NCBI RefSeq assembly: GCF_026676115.1
Contig: NZ_JAPONB010000001.1
Coordinates: 496,001 to 560,000, forward strand
Direction of reading: 5' to 3'
From: Salinimicrobium sp. TH3
GTDB taxonomy: Bacteria > Bacteroidota > Bacteroidia > Flavobacteriales > Flavobacteriaceae
DNA length: 64,000 nt
In this document: positions 19,401 to 27,431 of the stretch, piece by piece
How the letters are laid out: every line of letters starts with the position of its first letter
How positions within the stretch are numbered: position 1 is the first letter of the stretch
The notes under the pieces: model-generated
Databases searched by the model: none
What the model was told of the DNA's origin: nothing
The model's input: only the letters and a program-made list of their open reading frames with translations
Translations under genes and position numbers: made by a program

Positions 19401-20149
19401 CCCAAGATTTTAATCGGGTTCGGATAAGTAAATTAGGAGGGGAATTAGGTTTGGTCAAGAGAGGAAAGTATGGAAGTTTTATAAAATTCAGAGCTTTTCT
19501 TGAAGGTGTTAAAGTGGAGGATACTCCAAACAGATTCATTACAGAAGATTTTTCTGAAGAGTCAGAAATCTTTAAAAGGTCTTATTATAGTGGGTTGGAA
19601 GGAAGATATGAATACGAGAGTCTCAATAGTGCAATAAATCCTTCAAAAGGTTTAAGGTTTAAAATAACTGCGGGTGGAAAATCTGATATTGAAGAAGTTT
19701 CCAAAACTTTTCTATACCTAAATCCTTTCTTGGATTTATTTACTCCTTTATCCGATGATGATAAGTTAGTTTTAAATCCCAAAATAAGGGCAGAATTAAA
19801 CTTCTTTGATGAATTTGAATTTTACAACGCTGCAACTTTAGGCGGTAAAAACGGGTTGAGAGGTTTCAGGCATGAGAGGTTCACTGGGTCTAAAGCTTTT
19901 TCTGCCGGGTCCGATTTAAGATACACCTTTGATCCTATTAAAAACAACTTTTTGCCCCTCCAAATGGGTGTTCTGGGAGGTTATGAATTAGGAAGGGTCT
20001 GGGCTTCAAATGAAGATAGTGAAACCTGGCATCAAAGTTATGGAGGTGGATTGTGGTTAACTGTAGCCCAGGCTGCCGCAGCAGATTTTAATTTATTTCA
20101 CAGTAAAGAAGGTTTCAGATTCTCATTTGGATTAACATTCGGTCTTTAA
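16493..20149 (+). CDS. Secreted fusion: metallophosphoesterase, kinase-like middle region, Omp85-type barrel (paralogue)
   Basis: The protein has 1,218 residues and aligns along its whole length with the product of 3093-6809. Here the N-terminus is an ordinary cleavable signal (FLLLVSHVIHSQS) with no lipobox Cys. The phosphoesterase part has VGDSG, FLGDN, LHHP and GHDHSLQYL. The middle part has GGLIPMRMGGGNQTNSL, IGDWDRHNDQWRW (Asp593 on) and IPRDRDQVFSNFD. The barrel ends with KNGLRGFRHERF, the Omp85 RGF motif. The metal ligands and kinase-like motifs are kept in both copies. An endonuclease/exonuclease/phosphatase gene follows 8 bp later and is probably cotranscribed. Confidence 0.8.
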   Translation: MKFLNILFLLLVSHVIHSQSTDNLQYPDHKEYLQSFYLVGDSGSQSSNDPNSSVAALNSFLNSAANVRDEKNSFLIFLGDNFDENLVLPWEDQLLKMKDFSGKFVFVPGENEWAEGIYGLKDTQDYLEDNMEEKKVISPTPGCSFSFVDISDDVHLIVLDSQWFLEDWNDHPLINDDCSEIKTREELFVEIETELKKNQNKTTVFALHHPLISNGIHGGKFGWSSYIDPEKKSVPIPVIGQLINLIRTSGGISIQDAGNPYYASFIDRLRTIATKWGKVVFVSGHDHSLQYLEDDYIKQVVSGSGATTSYVKGTESSFLSEAKKGFAVLDVFKDGSSWISFYSSENNEAELIYQREVFEKNIEFALDSLPSSFPIEYRTSVYGKDETEKTKFYKDLWGERYRKLYEQQVDIPVADLDTLYGGLIPMRMGGGNQTNSLRVKDSLNREYNFRMLRKDAVQFLQATAYKDKPVEEAFENTFAEEMIQDFYTASHPFAFLAIPTLADAAGVLHTNPEIYYLPKQEGLGEYNSVHGNEIYMIEERPEEHWLGHESFGSPNHDIQSTAGMFDRLRRDEKYKLDEKAYIRARIFDMLIGDWDRHNDQWRWAEIEQENGDRIFKPIPRDRDQVFSNFDGSVFNNLRGIIGFLNQFGRYSEDIGDVEWFNRSAANLDRALLQDSGKEEWLEQAKILQREITDEVIREAFTKLPQETQGETTEEIIEKFKGRKANLVDIVARYYRGLAEVAIITGTDKDDYIDVTRLPGGNTSVRISRNKDGERDEIVNERILNKEETKEVWVYGLDDDDEFFVTGEKNGDIKVKLIGGQNNDIYNLQQGEGIKVYDYKTKPNTFQENNGAKIYRTDNYDINVYNKNLKISNKNSFLPYVGYNPDDGVILGFRNQYTVNSLVRKPFTSRHSLSGGYFFATQGFEVSYEGEFAHPERKYNLAVGAYFSSPRNTTNFFGFGNETPNITEEYSQDFNRVRISKLGGELGLVKRGKYGSFIKFRAFLEGVKVEDTPNRFITEDFSEESEIFKRSYYSGLEGRYEYESLNSAINPSKGLRFKITAGGKSDIEEVSKTFLYLNPFLDLFTPLSDDDKLVLNPKIRAELNFFDEFEFYNAATLGGKNGLRGFRHERFTGSKAFSAGSDLRYTFDPIKNNFLPLQMGVLGGYELGRVWASNEDSETWHQSYGGGLWLTVAQAAAADFNLFHSKEGFRFSFGLTFGL

Positions 20150-20157
20150 AATTTAAA

Positions 20158-21168
20158 ATGATGGTTAAACACCTGCGTTCATTTTTCCTTATTGTAATAG
20201 TGAGTCTGAGTATTTTAATGACCCTGTTAGGTGTTCTTTCACTTATTCATGATATCTCTTTTTGGTTTATTAAAATTTTGGATTTTCCCCGGGTTCAATA
20301 TTTAATAATATCTGTTCTCTGCCTCATCCTTTTATTTATTCTTAAAAGAAATTGGAATATAGGTTATGCACTTCTTGTCATAGGCCTTTTAACCGCGATC
20401 ATTATCCATTCAATTAAGGTGAGCCCTTATTTTTTTGGAGAAAAAGTGGTTCCTGATGCGGAAAATTTAGTCGGGGATGAGTCCTCTGTAAAAATAATTA
20501 TAGCGAATGTTCTAGTGACAAATCGAAGTTCGGATAAGTTGATAGCACTTATAGATGAAAATCATCCAGATATTGTTTTGGCTATGGAAACAGATGATTG
20601 GTGGGCAGAGCAGCTAGATGTTTTACAGAAAGCTTTCCCATATAAAATGGAGTACCCTCTTGAAAATGCTTATGGAATGGTTCTTTACTCTAAATTACCT
20701 TTAAAAAATTCGAACATCAAATTTCTGAAACATTCGGATGTTCCTTCTTTTCATACAACAATGACTTTGCCTTCCGGGCAGGAATTTTCCTTCCATGGAG
20801 TGCACCCTGTAGCTCCTGTTCCCAGTTCAAAATATCCGGATAATGTGGCCAAAGAGGAAGTAGCTTTATCAAAGGTAGGTAATATTGTAGCAGAAGAGAC
20901 TTTGCCATCGATTGTAGCAGGGGACTTTAATGATGTCTCATGGTCACAAACCACCCGATTTTTTGAAGAACAGGGTAAATTAAAAAATGTGCGGTTGGGA
21001 AGAGGATTATATAACTCCTATAATGCTAATTCCCGATTCCTAAGATGGCCTCTTGATCATTTTTTCGTCACCAAAGAATTTCGATTGGGAGAATTAGAGC
21101 GGCTTTCCCATGTGGGTTCAGATCACTTCCCGATGATTGCAGAGTTTATATTACCTTCTACTGATTGA
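20158..21168 (+). CDS. Membrane-anchored endonuclease/exonuclease/phosphatase-family protein
   Basis: The protein has 336 residues. Three hydrophobic helices fill about residues 8-85. The EEP domain follows: IIANVLV with the first Asn, LAMETDDWW with the metal-binding Glu, HGVHPVAP, AGDFNDVSW (catalytic Asp/Asn), and the terminal WPLDHFFV and GSDHFPM with the Asp-His pair. Family members hydrolyse phosphodiesters in nucleic acids, lipids or small molecules; the periplasmic site here argues against intracellular DNA repair. It follows the fusion gene by 8 bp, so the two enzymes may act on the same extracytoplasmic phosphate compound (inference). Confidence 0.8.
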   Translation: MMVKHLRSFFLIVIVSLSILMTLLGVLSLIHDISFWFIKILDFPRVQYLIISVLCLILLFILKRNWNIGYALLVIGLLTAIIIHSIKVSPYFFGEKVVPDAENLVGDESSVKIIIANVLVTNRSSDKLIALIDENHPDIVLAMETDDWWAEQLDVLQKAFPYKMEYPLENAYGMVLYSKLPLKNSNIKFLKHSDVPSFHTTMTLPSGQEFSFHGVHPVAPVPSSKYPDNVAKEEVALSKVGNIVAEETLPSIVAGDFNDVSWSQTTRFFEEQGKLKNVRLGRGLYNSYNANSRFLRWPLDHFFVTKEFRLGELERLSHVGSDHFPMIAEFILPSTD

Positions 21169-21251
21169 TAAAGGAATGTGAACATCTCGGACCGGTCAAC
21201 AATATCAGGTTTTATTCGGTATTAAATATTTTAAAGGACCCCTTGAATGAC

Positions 21252-21580
21252 TTAATCAAAATATTTAAAAGTATCAATGGCTTTTTCTTTATCTCCTTTT
21301 CCTAACAACGCCATAAGATTACCTTTTGTACATTGTTCTGTTATAGTTTCAGGGGAGATAAAGGAACCTCGCCGTAATAGTTTATTGTAAAGCTTCTTCT
21401 GCCAACGTGACTTGAAACCAGCTTCCATTTTTCGTAATATCCCGATTTATTTCTAAACTGTTTTTCTACCCAATATTCTTCCAAAAAAGGTCGAAAAATG
21501 GATTTTATATTGGACAGGACTGCTGAATCAGTAGTTATACATATTAGGGGGTATGGTCTAACTTGGGGTAAGCGAAGCAT
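21252..21580 (-). pseudogene. C-terminal fragment of a tyrosine recombinase
   Basis: The reading WKLVSSHVGRRSFTINYYG matches the HxxR catalytic block of the intact integrase next door (WQLMSSHVCRRSFATNTYG). The frame breaks at a run of four C (21352-21355 on the plus strand) and a remnant of the C-terminal part (GNLMALLGKGDKEKAIDTF) follows in the next frame to 21252. The active Tyr and the other Arg are missing. It is the debris of a second integrase. Confidence 0.65.
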
Positions 21581-21628
21581 ATCTTTTAAGAGAAAGTGTT
21601 ATCCCTTACAGGTACAATGGATAAAATA

Positions 21629-22996
21629 CTAAGCCTTACTTGTTTTAGGTAGTATGGAGGAAGAAATTTCTTTTTTAATTTCCTTAGCATAAAAATCTGC
21701 AATTTGTTGAGCATAGTCCATTGAAGATTTGCCGATGTACCCAAGGAACATTTTTTCCGTACTGTGGGCTGTTATTTGCATTATTAAGGGGGTTGGCAAT
21801 TTCCCATAAGTATTTGTGGCGAACGATCTCCTGCACACGTGGGAGCTCATTAATTGCCACTTAGGAAAAGATCCTCTGACTTTCCGTTTTTCCCCTTTTT
21901 GCTTCCTCTTTCCTTTTTCATCTTTTGGAATTACTTTTCCATCTTTATCCACCATTTCAATCTTTGTTCCAGGAATTACTTCATTAATTCCTGCCTCCTT
22001 ACAAAGGTCCTTTAGAAGACTATTGAATTTCTGAAGTGAGATGTTATAGGGTAGGCCTTCTTTTAATATTTCTTTAGTTACTGGGAGAACTGGAATCGTA
22101 ACCTGTTTTCCGGTTTTCTGTTGTTTTAACTCAATTACTTCCAACCCATGACGGGTGACGAAATTGTCATCCGTCAGGTTTAAAAGATCTTGGCCTCGTT
22201 GGCCCAAATTGCAGCCCAATAGGAGCCATTTTCTGACGTTCTTTAATGATTGACTAGCAATAGGTGTCTTTTCAATTTTGTTAAGTTCCTGAGGGGTGAG
22301 ATATAATATAAATTCGTTTTTAGACTTGCCTCCTTTTACTTTTTTGAGCTGCGGACTAACTGTGAGCCCCTGAATTTCCGCATCTGCACAAACGGTCTTT
22401 AAATCATCTATTTTCTTCTTCGCATAACTCTCTGAGTAATTTCTCTTTTTAAGCATCCACTCAAGAAAATCCTTACCAAATTTTATATTGACATCCTGCA
22501 CTTTAAGGTTTTTATTGCCCTCGTAACTTTTGATGATCTTCAGAAGATTATTGTAAGAGTCAACGCGGTTTTTGGATAGTCCTAATCCTCCTTTTGAGTT
22601 TTCACGCATTCCAGCTGTATCTATTACAGATTGAATAGCATCAACTAATAAATCACTTTTCGTTTCTTCGCCTGGACAAGATTTTCCATTGAAAGTGTCA
22701 ATCTGTTTTTGAAGCCATTCGCCGCTGATCATGTCTGGAGTGGCTTCATCATAACGATCTATGATTTGATTTTTAAGGTCTCTCAATCTTCTATTGAGGT
22801 TCTTCATCTCGGGGGAATTCCTTTTTACTCCTTCCAGTATTGGACTCTTTTTGCCACTACCAGATAAAATGCAGTTAGAAAGATTTACAATTTTGCCGGT
22901 GCTCTTTGTATAGTCATGTTTCCGTCCGTGAATAAAACGTAGATAAATGGTTACAGGGTCCTCCTTTCCTCTGATTATATATTTCACGGTAGCCAT
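21629..22996 (-). CDS. Tyrosine-type site-specific integrase
   Basis: The protein has 455 residues from the ATG at 22996; the longer reading to 23047 adds 17 residues of poor composition, and ATVKYIIRGKEDPVTIYLRF is the usual N-terminus of Bacteroidota integrases. An arm-binding/SAM-like region fills about 1-240. Catalytic motifs follow: NLGQRGQDLLNL (first Arg), SSHVCRRSFATN (HxxR), TAHSTEKMFLGYI (His and the active Tyr). All key residues are present, so the enzyme may be active. Its 5' end is 164 bp from the direct repeat at 23160, the position expected for an element's own attachment site. Confidence 0.9.
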   Translation of the reverse strand: MATVKYIIRGKEDPVTIYLRFIHGRKHDYTKSTGKIVNLSNCILSGSGKKSPILEGVKRNSPEMKNLNRRLRDLKNQIIDRYDEATPDMISGEWLQKQIDTFNGKSCPGEETKSDLLVDAIQSVIDTAGMRENSKGGLGLSKNRVDSYNNLLKIIKSYEGNKNLKVQDVNIKFGKDFLEWMLKKRNYSESYAKKKIDDLKTVCADAEIQGLTVSPQLKKVKGGKSKNEFILYLTPQELNKIEKTPIASQSLKNVRKWLLLGCNLGQRGQDLLNLTDDNFVTRHGLEVIELKQQKTGKQVTIPVLPVTKEILKEGLPYNISLQKFNSLLKDLCKEAGINEVIPGTKIEMVDKDGKVIPKDEKGKRKQKGEKRKVRGSFPKWQLMSSHVCRRSFATNTYGKLPTPLIMQITAHSTEKMFLGYIGKSSMDYAQQIADFYAKEIKKEISSSILPKTSKA

Positions 22997-23159
22997 AGCA
23001 AAAGCATTTATTATAAAAATAAGCCTTTCCCGACACTTTCCCGACATTTGTTGAAATTATATGTGATCTTTTGATGTTAATAATTATTGTAAACACCTTT
23101 AAATCATGTGTATAGCAGTGAATAGGAATAAATGGGTTTAAATAAAATGAAATTCAAGA

Positions 23160-23216
23160 TCCCGCTCCGAGTACAGAAACCCTCTTTATCTTATTGATTT
23201 AGAGGGTTTTTTGTTT
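23160..23216 (+). repeat. Direct repeat A (57 bp), candidate attachment site with terminator
   Basis: The bases begin TCCCGCTCCGAGTACAGAA, like a tRNA 3' end, and continue with an intrinsic terminator: ACCCTCT pairs with AGAGGGT, followed by TTTTTG. A 58-bp copy lies at 38760-38817. The two differ at two substitutions and one length change; the stem's outer pair is A-T here and C-G there, so pairing is kept. The tyrosine integrase gene starts 164 bp to the left. Confidence 0.75.
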
Positions 23217-23353
23217 AATAAAACTTAATTTTCTCCGTGGTCTCTCCATAAAATCTAAAAAGGGTCTTGCTTATAGTTTGGGTTAATATGAGATTAAAGG
23301 CCACTATTTTAGCTAATTAAAAATAGAACATAGGGACAGGAACTAAGACGGGA

Positions 23354-24046
23354 CTAAATAAAAATATTATTTTTTGGTATAAGAATTTTGCCAGATTCCA
23401 CTTTAAGATTTCTGACCTTTTTATTCTGGATAAAGCATACTTCTGCATCATGTTGCTCTGCAGGTCGCTGGGTGGGCGACCATCCCCTGGAATTTTGTGT
23501 TATGAGGAGCAAACCTTCATCATCTCCCATTGGAGTGAAATCGGGCAGTTGCGGTCCTTTTTTAAATAAGGGTATTTCATATACCTGTTTCATTTGATGA
23601 AGTACCGGTTCTACTTCCTTTACCACAATTCCAATTTCACTTATTGAAATAAATGAAGGAATAATTTTACGGACTGCAGGGGGAGGATTAGGAAGATCAA
23701 AACGCGCGATGCATTCGGCTATATTCCCTTCATGATCATAAAAATAAAAAGCTTTAGCACGCCATCCGGGATAATCGGCGATAGGAGAGCTGGCCGAAAA
23801 AGGTAATATCCGGGCTCTTTTCCTTATCCATTTAAAGGCATCGTCAAAAAGATGGGGTGCAATGTTAAAGGCGAAGTGATAAAAACATTTATGTGAAGCT
23901 TTGGAAAAACTGAGGATACTCGATCCAACCTGAAAGGAGATCTTACTTCGGGTACCGTTGATAACAGGTAGATTTAGAAGATCTCCATAAAATTTCCCTG
24001 CGCCTTTTATGTCCGAGGTCTTAAGGGATAACTGTTCTATTCTCAT
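23354..24046 (-). CDS. VOC-family (glyoxalase/bleomycin-resistance fold) protein
   Basis: The protein has 230 residues. Two VOC-type halves can be seen: EQLSLKTSDIKGAGKFYGDLL at the N-terminus with KAFYFYDHEGNIAECI as the end of the first module, and ISEIGIVVKEVEPVLHQMKQ opening the second. His/Glu metal ligands are plausible (HFAFN, GNIAECIAR). The substrate is unknown. It is the last gene of a minus-strand run; the degraded cupin region lies upstream. Confidence 0.75.
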   Translation of the reverse strand: MRIEQLSLKTSDIKGAGKFYGDLLNLPVINGTRSKISFQVGSSILSFSKASHKCFYHFAFNIAPHLFDDAFKWIRKRARILPFSASSPIADYPGWRAKAFYFYDHEGNIAECIARFDLPNPPPAVRKIIPSFISISEIGIVVKEVEPVLHQMKQVYEIPLFKKGPQLPDFTPMGDDEGLLLITQNSRGWSPTQRPAEQHDAEVCFIQNKKVRNLKVESGKILIPKNNIFI

Positions 24047-24091
24047 TTGAAAAGTTTTAAATAAGAGAGGAAGTTTGCTCAGGCTACAGAA

Positions 24092-24465
24092 CTAAAGGAG
24101 ATGCCTGGTGGATTGATAGAGATGCCGAACCCGTTCCCGGGAATCAAAATCTATGTCAGGAGGTGGAAATCTCCAGGACGGGAAATCCTTCAAATAGACT
24201 TCCTCAAAAGTCACAGAACCGTCAGGAGCCAGAACCTTTACAATAAGGCCCATTTTCTACTGGGAAATACCATCCAGACATGCATTCTCTATAACAAGAA
24301 ATCCAAGTTCTATCCGGCGAGTATAAATTTGATTGATCCAGGGCCACATACTTTTTGCAGTCCGTTAACTTTAAAACGAATTTTATCCTCCAGGACTTTT
24401 AATGATTCGTCTCCTTCATGAATGTGCAGGTTAACAAAAAATCCTTCTTTATGCCGTTCCCTGTC
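24092..24465 (-). pseudogene. Degraded cupin-domain gene
   Basis: On the minus strand, an open frame without start (24465-24310) reads VNLHIHEGDESLKVLEDKIRF and GPGSIKFILAG, the two motifs of a cupin barrel (metal-binding HxH...E). It stops at 24310. A further fragment at 24253-24092 reads VKVLAPDGSVTFEEVYLKDF in another frame, possibly its C-terminal part. No intact frame joins them. The plus-strand frames here are shadows. Confidence 0.55.
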
Positions 24466-24552
24466 TCAAAAGATTACTCCTGCACCATGTTCGGGACTAA
24501 ATATCCGATCTTTATTAATTTTTTTGAATTTATAAAATGCATATTGTCAATA

Positions 24553-25137
24553 CTACTGTGGCTGCATTACAAGTTGTGGTGCCGGTACTATATTTTCTAT
24601 CGGAGTAGTGGTTTTCAAATAATCATAGATGGCGCGCACATCCTTATCCTCGAGATCCTGATAGGTTTGCCAAGGCATAGGCGGTAGCAGAGACCTAGTA
24701 TTTTCCAGACCTTTATACCTCCCCTCTGTAATTGCTTTTTTAAACTGTTCATAGGACCAGGTTCCAATGCCCGTATCATCAGAAGAGATATTGGCGGCGA
24801 AGGTGGTTCCCCACGGGCCTATGGCTGAGGTCATTTGTGGATGGAAAAGAACCCACTTTTTAGCAGTGATTTTTTCTTCTTCACTTAACTCTTCCAGAGG
24901 CTGTGAGGCATCAAATCCGCTCAACAGACGGTTTGGATCCGGTACGGGACCTTGCGGCGTCATTATTTTTGGAGAATGACAGGCATGGCAGTCCATAATA
25001 GTTACGAGATATTCTCCTCTTCTAATTGACTCCTCCAGAGACAGGTTTACAGGTTGTTCAACAGGAGTGTAAGATTTACTTTCCTGAATGCAGGATGTAA
25101 GACTTAAAAAGCCAAGGGCAAGTAATAGGTTTTTCAT
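24553..25137 (-). CDS. Secreted monohaem cytochrome c, lipoprotein
   Basis: The protein has 194 residues from the ATG at 25137, chosen because it starts a good lipoprotein signal (NLLLALGFLSLTSC). One haem motif CHACH follows EYLVTIMD, and PPMPWQTYQ supplies a candidate Met axial ligand. The middle part (AANISSDDTGIGTWSYEQF) is typical of cytochromes that pair with dehydrogenases. It is 82 bp downstream of the TTHB210-like gene and probably in its operon, under the regulated promoter at 26045-26117. An electron-transfer role at the outer or inner membrane is inferred. Confidence 0.85.
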   Translation of the reverse strand: MKNLLLALGFLSLTSCIQESKSYTPVEQPVNLSLEESIRRGEYLVTIMDCHACHSPKIMTPQGPVPDPNRLLSGFDASQPLEELSEEEKITAKKWVLFHPQMTSAIGPWGTTFAANISSDDTGIGTWSYEQFKKAITEGRYKGLENTRSLLPPMPWQTYQDLEDKDVRAIYDYLKTTTPIENIVPAPQLVMQPQ

Positions 25138-25219
25138 AACATAAAATGCGTTTTTCAAATCTGGTTTAGATACATATAGTTGGGTGTGGCTTCGAAAAGC
25201 CACACCTGTATTTTTAATT

Positions 25220-25978
25220 TTATCTTATGGTCAATCCTGTTAAACTAACGGTATATTCCTTTTTCTTTTGGTCAAAAGAGATCTTATAAGCCGTAGGATA
25301 ATATCTCCCTTCCTGAAGATAATTTTGTGCTAATTCCAGGGGAATATTTTCGCTTTTCTTTTCTTTTAAATAATCTAGAGTAATCATGGGCTCATAGAAT
25401 ATCACCTCTTCGTTGTAAGACCCCATCATCATGACCTGCGTGAATTCCCCTCCATTAAGTTCGGGAGTAGAAGGGTCTACCCAATGTTTTCCCATTTGAG
25501 GAACAGATCCGGGTAAGGGGATATAACTGGCAGGCATAAATCCTGTAGGGGGAAGCTTTTCAGATAAAGGATCCTCCACCCCAATCTGAATGCGCTCAGC
25601 CGAAGATATCATATAAAAGTGCATATCAAAATGAGGAACGTTGTAAACTCCCTCAGGCTCATGTCCATGAGGATTCCAGTCAAATCCAATATGATCAAAA
25701 GGAGTTTTATAAGCTTGTTGTGGAAGCTGTATCTCCAAAAAGGTCATTGTATGAGGAAGATTATTTAAAGCGGATTCGGGAAAGATAAGACCTATTTCCT
25801 CGGGAGCACCGTCCTCATCTATTCTTACAAAGGATCTAATGGTCCCATCCCCTAATTGAGTTGCCGGCCCATGAAAAGTCATTGGAGGCAGGGGAGTTTC
25901 ATCCTGACAGCTGATTGCCGTTAAGCAAATTAGGCTTAGTAAAAAGAGCTTTAAAAAAGTTGAATTAAAGGTTTTCAT
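25220..25978 (-). CDS. TTHB210-like / DUF5602 lipoprotein
   Basis: The protein has 252 residues with a lipobox-like LTAISC near residue 24. The core is rich in His and aromatic residues (FDHIGFDWNPHGHEPEG, VPHFDMHFYMIS), which I recognise as the DUF5602/TTHB210-like pattern, a domain of unknown function that may bind metal through this His cluster. It is the first gene of an operon with the cytochrome c gene, preceded by the conserved 73-bp promoter element at 26045-26117. Confidence 0.65.
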   Translation of the reverse strand: MKTFNSTFLKLFLLSLICLTAISCQDETPLPPMTFHGPATQLGDGTIRSFVRIDEDGAPEEIGLIFPESALNNLPHTMTFLEIQLPQQAYKTPFDHIGFDWNPHGHEPEGVYNVPHFDMHFYMISSAERIQIGVEDPLSEKLPPTGFMPASYIPLPGSVPQMGKHWVDPSTPELNGGEFTQVMMMGSYNEEVIFYEPMITLDYLKEKKSENIPLELAQNYLQEGRYYPTAYKISFDQKKKEYTVSLTGLTIR

Positions 25979-26283
25979 GATTTAATAATTTTGATTAAAG
26001 TGATTAATTGATAATTATATTTGGTTTTGCAAAACTTCCAGAGACAAAGTTGTGTCGAAAAACTTGAGTTTTAAATACCTGATAGACATGTTTTTAATTG
26101 CCAGTGTTCAGGTATTTATTTTTATTCTTTTCTATCGTGAATCTGGTACTGATATTAACTTCTCTGAAATTCCAACAGATTTATTATGTATTTCTTCTCT
26201 GCAGCATCAAAGGAAAGGCTGTACTGGGTTGGATAAAATGCACCCGCCTTTTGTGATCCTTTTGGAAAAGGAATAGTAAAGAT
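25979..26283. other. 305-bp intergenic region with a regulated promoter
   Basis: It carries one copy of the shared promoter element (26045-26117, listed separately) for the operon to the left. A plus-strand frame at 26052-26276 overlaps that element and has no family likeness; it is not called. Nothing else is seen. Confidence 0.5.
26045..26117 (-). promoter_or_regulatory. Shared regulon promoter element, copy 1 (DUF5602-cytochrome c operon)
   Basis: Read towards the gene: AAATACC, 31 bp, GGTATTT, 21 bp, AACTTTG. The arms extend to 11 bp (TAAATACCTGA/TCAGGTATTTA) and are perfect. The last block resembles the TTTG end of a Bacteroidota -7 box; the proximal arm lies where the -33 box would be. 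Predicted 5' untranslated region is about 60 nt. Confidence 0.7.
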
Positions 26284-27168
26284 TCAGCTTTCAGCCACAG
26301 CAGGTACTCTCTGGAATAGTGATTTATTTTCTTTGAGGAAATCCACATAATTTTTGGGAGGCCTGCCCAATACATCAGTCAGCAGCGCTACTTCTTCATC
26401 TGTAGCGATTAAGCCTCTTTTCTGAAATTCGCCATACATGATCCTCCAGTCCTCTACCATCCATTCCGGTACAAACTGTTTGGTCTGTGCAGCCCAGCTT
26501 GCAAGATCATTACCGGCATATTGAACTCTGTAATCCAGCACTCCGGTAAGTATATTCGCAATATCGTTCCCTGTCAACGCATCGGGTCCTACGATAGGAA
26601 TAGAAAGGCCATCAAGATCTGAAGTAAATAAAGCTTTCACAGCTACTTCTGCGATGTCCCTTACATCATTACGACTTAGGCCAATATTCCCTATTGGTTG
26701 TGGATAAACACCATATTTCGTTACAGCTTCATGAAACATGAAATCATTCTGGTAAAAATTGTTGGGACAAACAAAAGTGTAATTAATACCTGAATCTTTG
26801 ATCGCATTTTCGATCAAAACCTTCGATTTTACATGTGGAATGGTTTGAAATTCATGTGCACGATGAATACTCTGGTAAACGATTTTTTTTACCCCGGCAT
26901 TTTTTGCTGCGGCAACGGCATTCATAGCCTGTTCCACTTCGGTTTGGGTGTGGGCATTGACCATAAAAAGCCTGTCAATGTCTAAAAATGCTTTTTGAAG
27001 ACTCTCAGGGTCTCCGGTATTACCCATAACGGCTTCTACTCCTGCAGGTTGAGATTTTGCCTTTTCTTTTGAAGTAGTTAATACTCTAAGTGCTTTTCCT
27101 TCTTTTAGAAGTTCCATTACAACTTCTTTTCCAACGGTACCTGTACCTCCAATTACCAGTGTTTTCAT
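26284..27168 (-). CDS. NmrA-like NAD(P)-binding protein
   Basis: The protein has 294 residues. A Rossmann motif GGTGTVGKEV sits at residues 7-16; the catalytic Tyr of short-chain dehydrogenases is replaced in the usual NmrA manner (KIVYQSIHRA), and NNFYQNDFMF matches the family's substrate region. Relatives are NAD(P)H sensors or quinone/flavin reductases. It has its own promoter of the shared regulon at 27254-27326. A redox-related role is likely, not shown. Confidence 0.8.
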   Translation of the reverse strand: MKTLVIGGTGTVGKEVVMELLKEGKALRVLTTSKEKAKSQPAGVEAVMGNTGDPESLQKAFLDIDRLFMVNAHTQTEVEQAMNAVAAAKNAGVKKIVYQSIHRAHEFQTIPHVKSKVLIENAIKDSGINYTFVCPNNFYQNDFMFHEAVTKYGVYPQPIGNIGLSRNDVRDIAEVAVKALFTSDLDGLSIPIVGPDALTGNDIANILTGVLDYRVQYAGNDLASWAAQTKQFVPEWMVEDWRIMYGEFQKRGLIATDEEVALLTDVLGRPPKNYVDFLKENKSLFQRVPAVAES

Positions 27169-27253
27169 TTTTTAAAAAATTAAATTTGATTGATTGATGA
27201 AGTAGCTCCTATATCCAAATTATTTCATTAGATATTTTAGAAATGCTACGGTA

Positions 27254-27326
27254 CAAAATTGGGTAAGAAAGGAGTATCCTGAAATACCTTATCTATAGGA
27301 TTTTATATACACCAAATCTGGTATTT
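27254..27326 (-). promoter_or_regulatory. Shared regulon promoter element, copy 2 (NmrA-like gene)
   Basis: Read towards the gene: AAATACC, 31 bp, GGTATTT, 21 bp, AATTTTG. The arms extend outwards to ATCCTGAAATACC and GGTATTTTCAGGAT with one extra T. Spacing is identical to the other three copies. Predicted 5' untranslated region about 80 nt. Confidence 0.7.
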
Positions 27327-27431
27327 TCAGGATTTAGATGTACCAGACATAAGGTACCGGCACTATTAGTCAGGAAAAGGAAATCTTGTGAAAAAGAGTT
27401 TCAGGAAATGCAGAAAACCCCCGAATTCAGT

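Noticed and set aside
24101-24687. Plus-strand frames of 106 and 89 residues
   Set aside because: They are shadows of the cupin pseudogene and the cytochrome c gene on the minus strand.
26052-26276. 74-residue plus-strand frame
   Set aside because: It overlaps the conserved promoter element of the opposite operon and has no family likeness.
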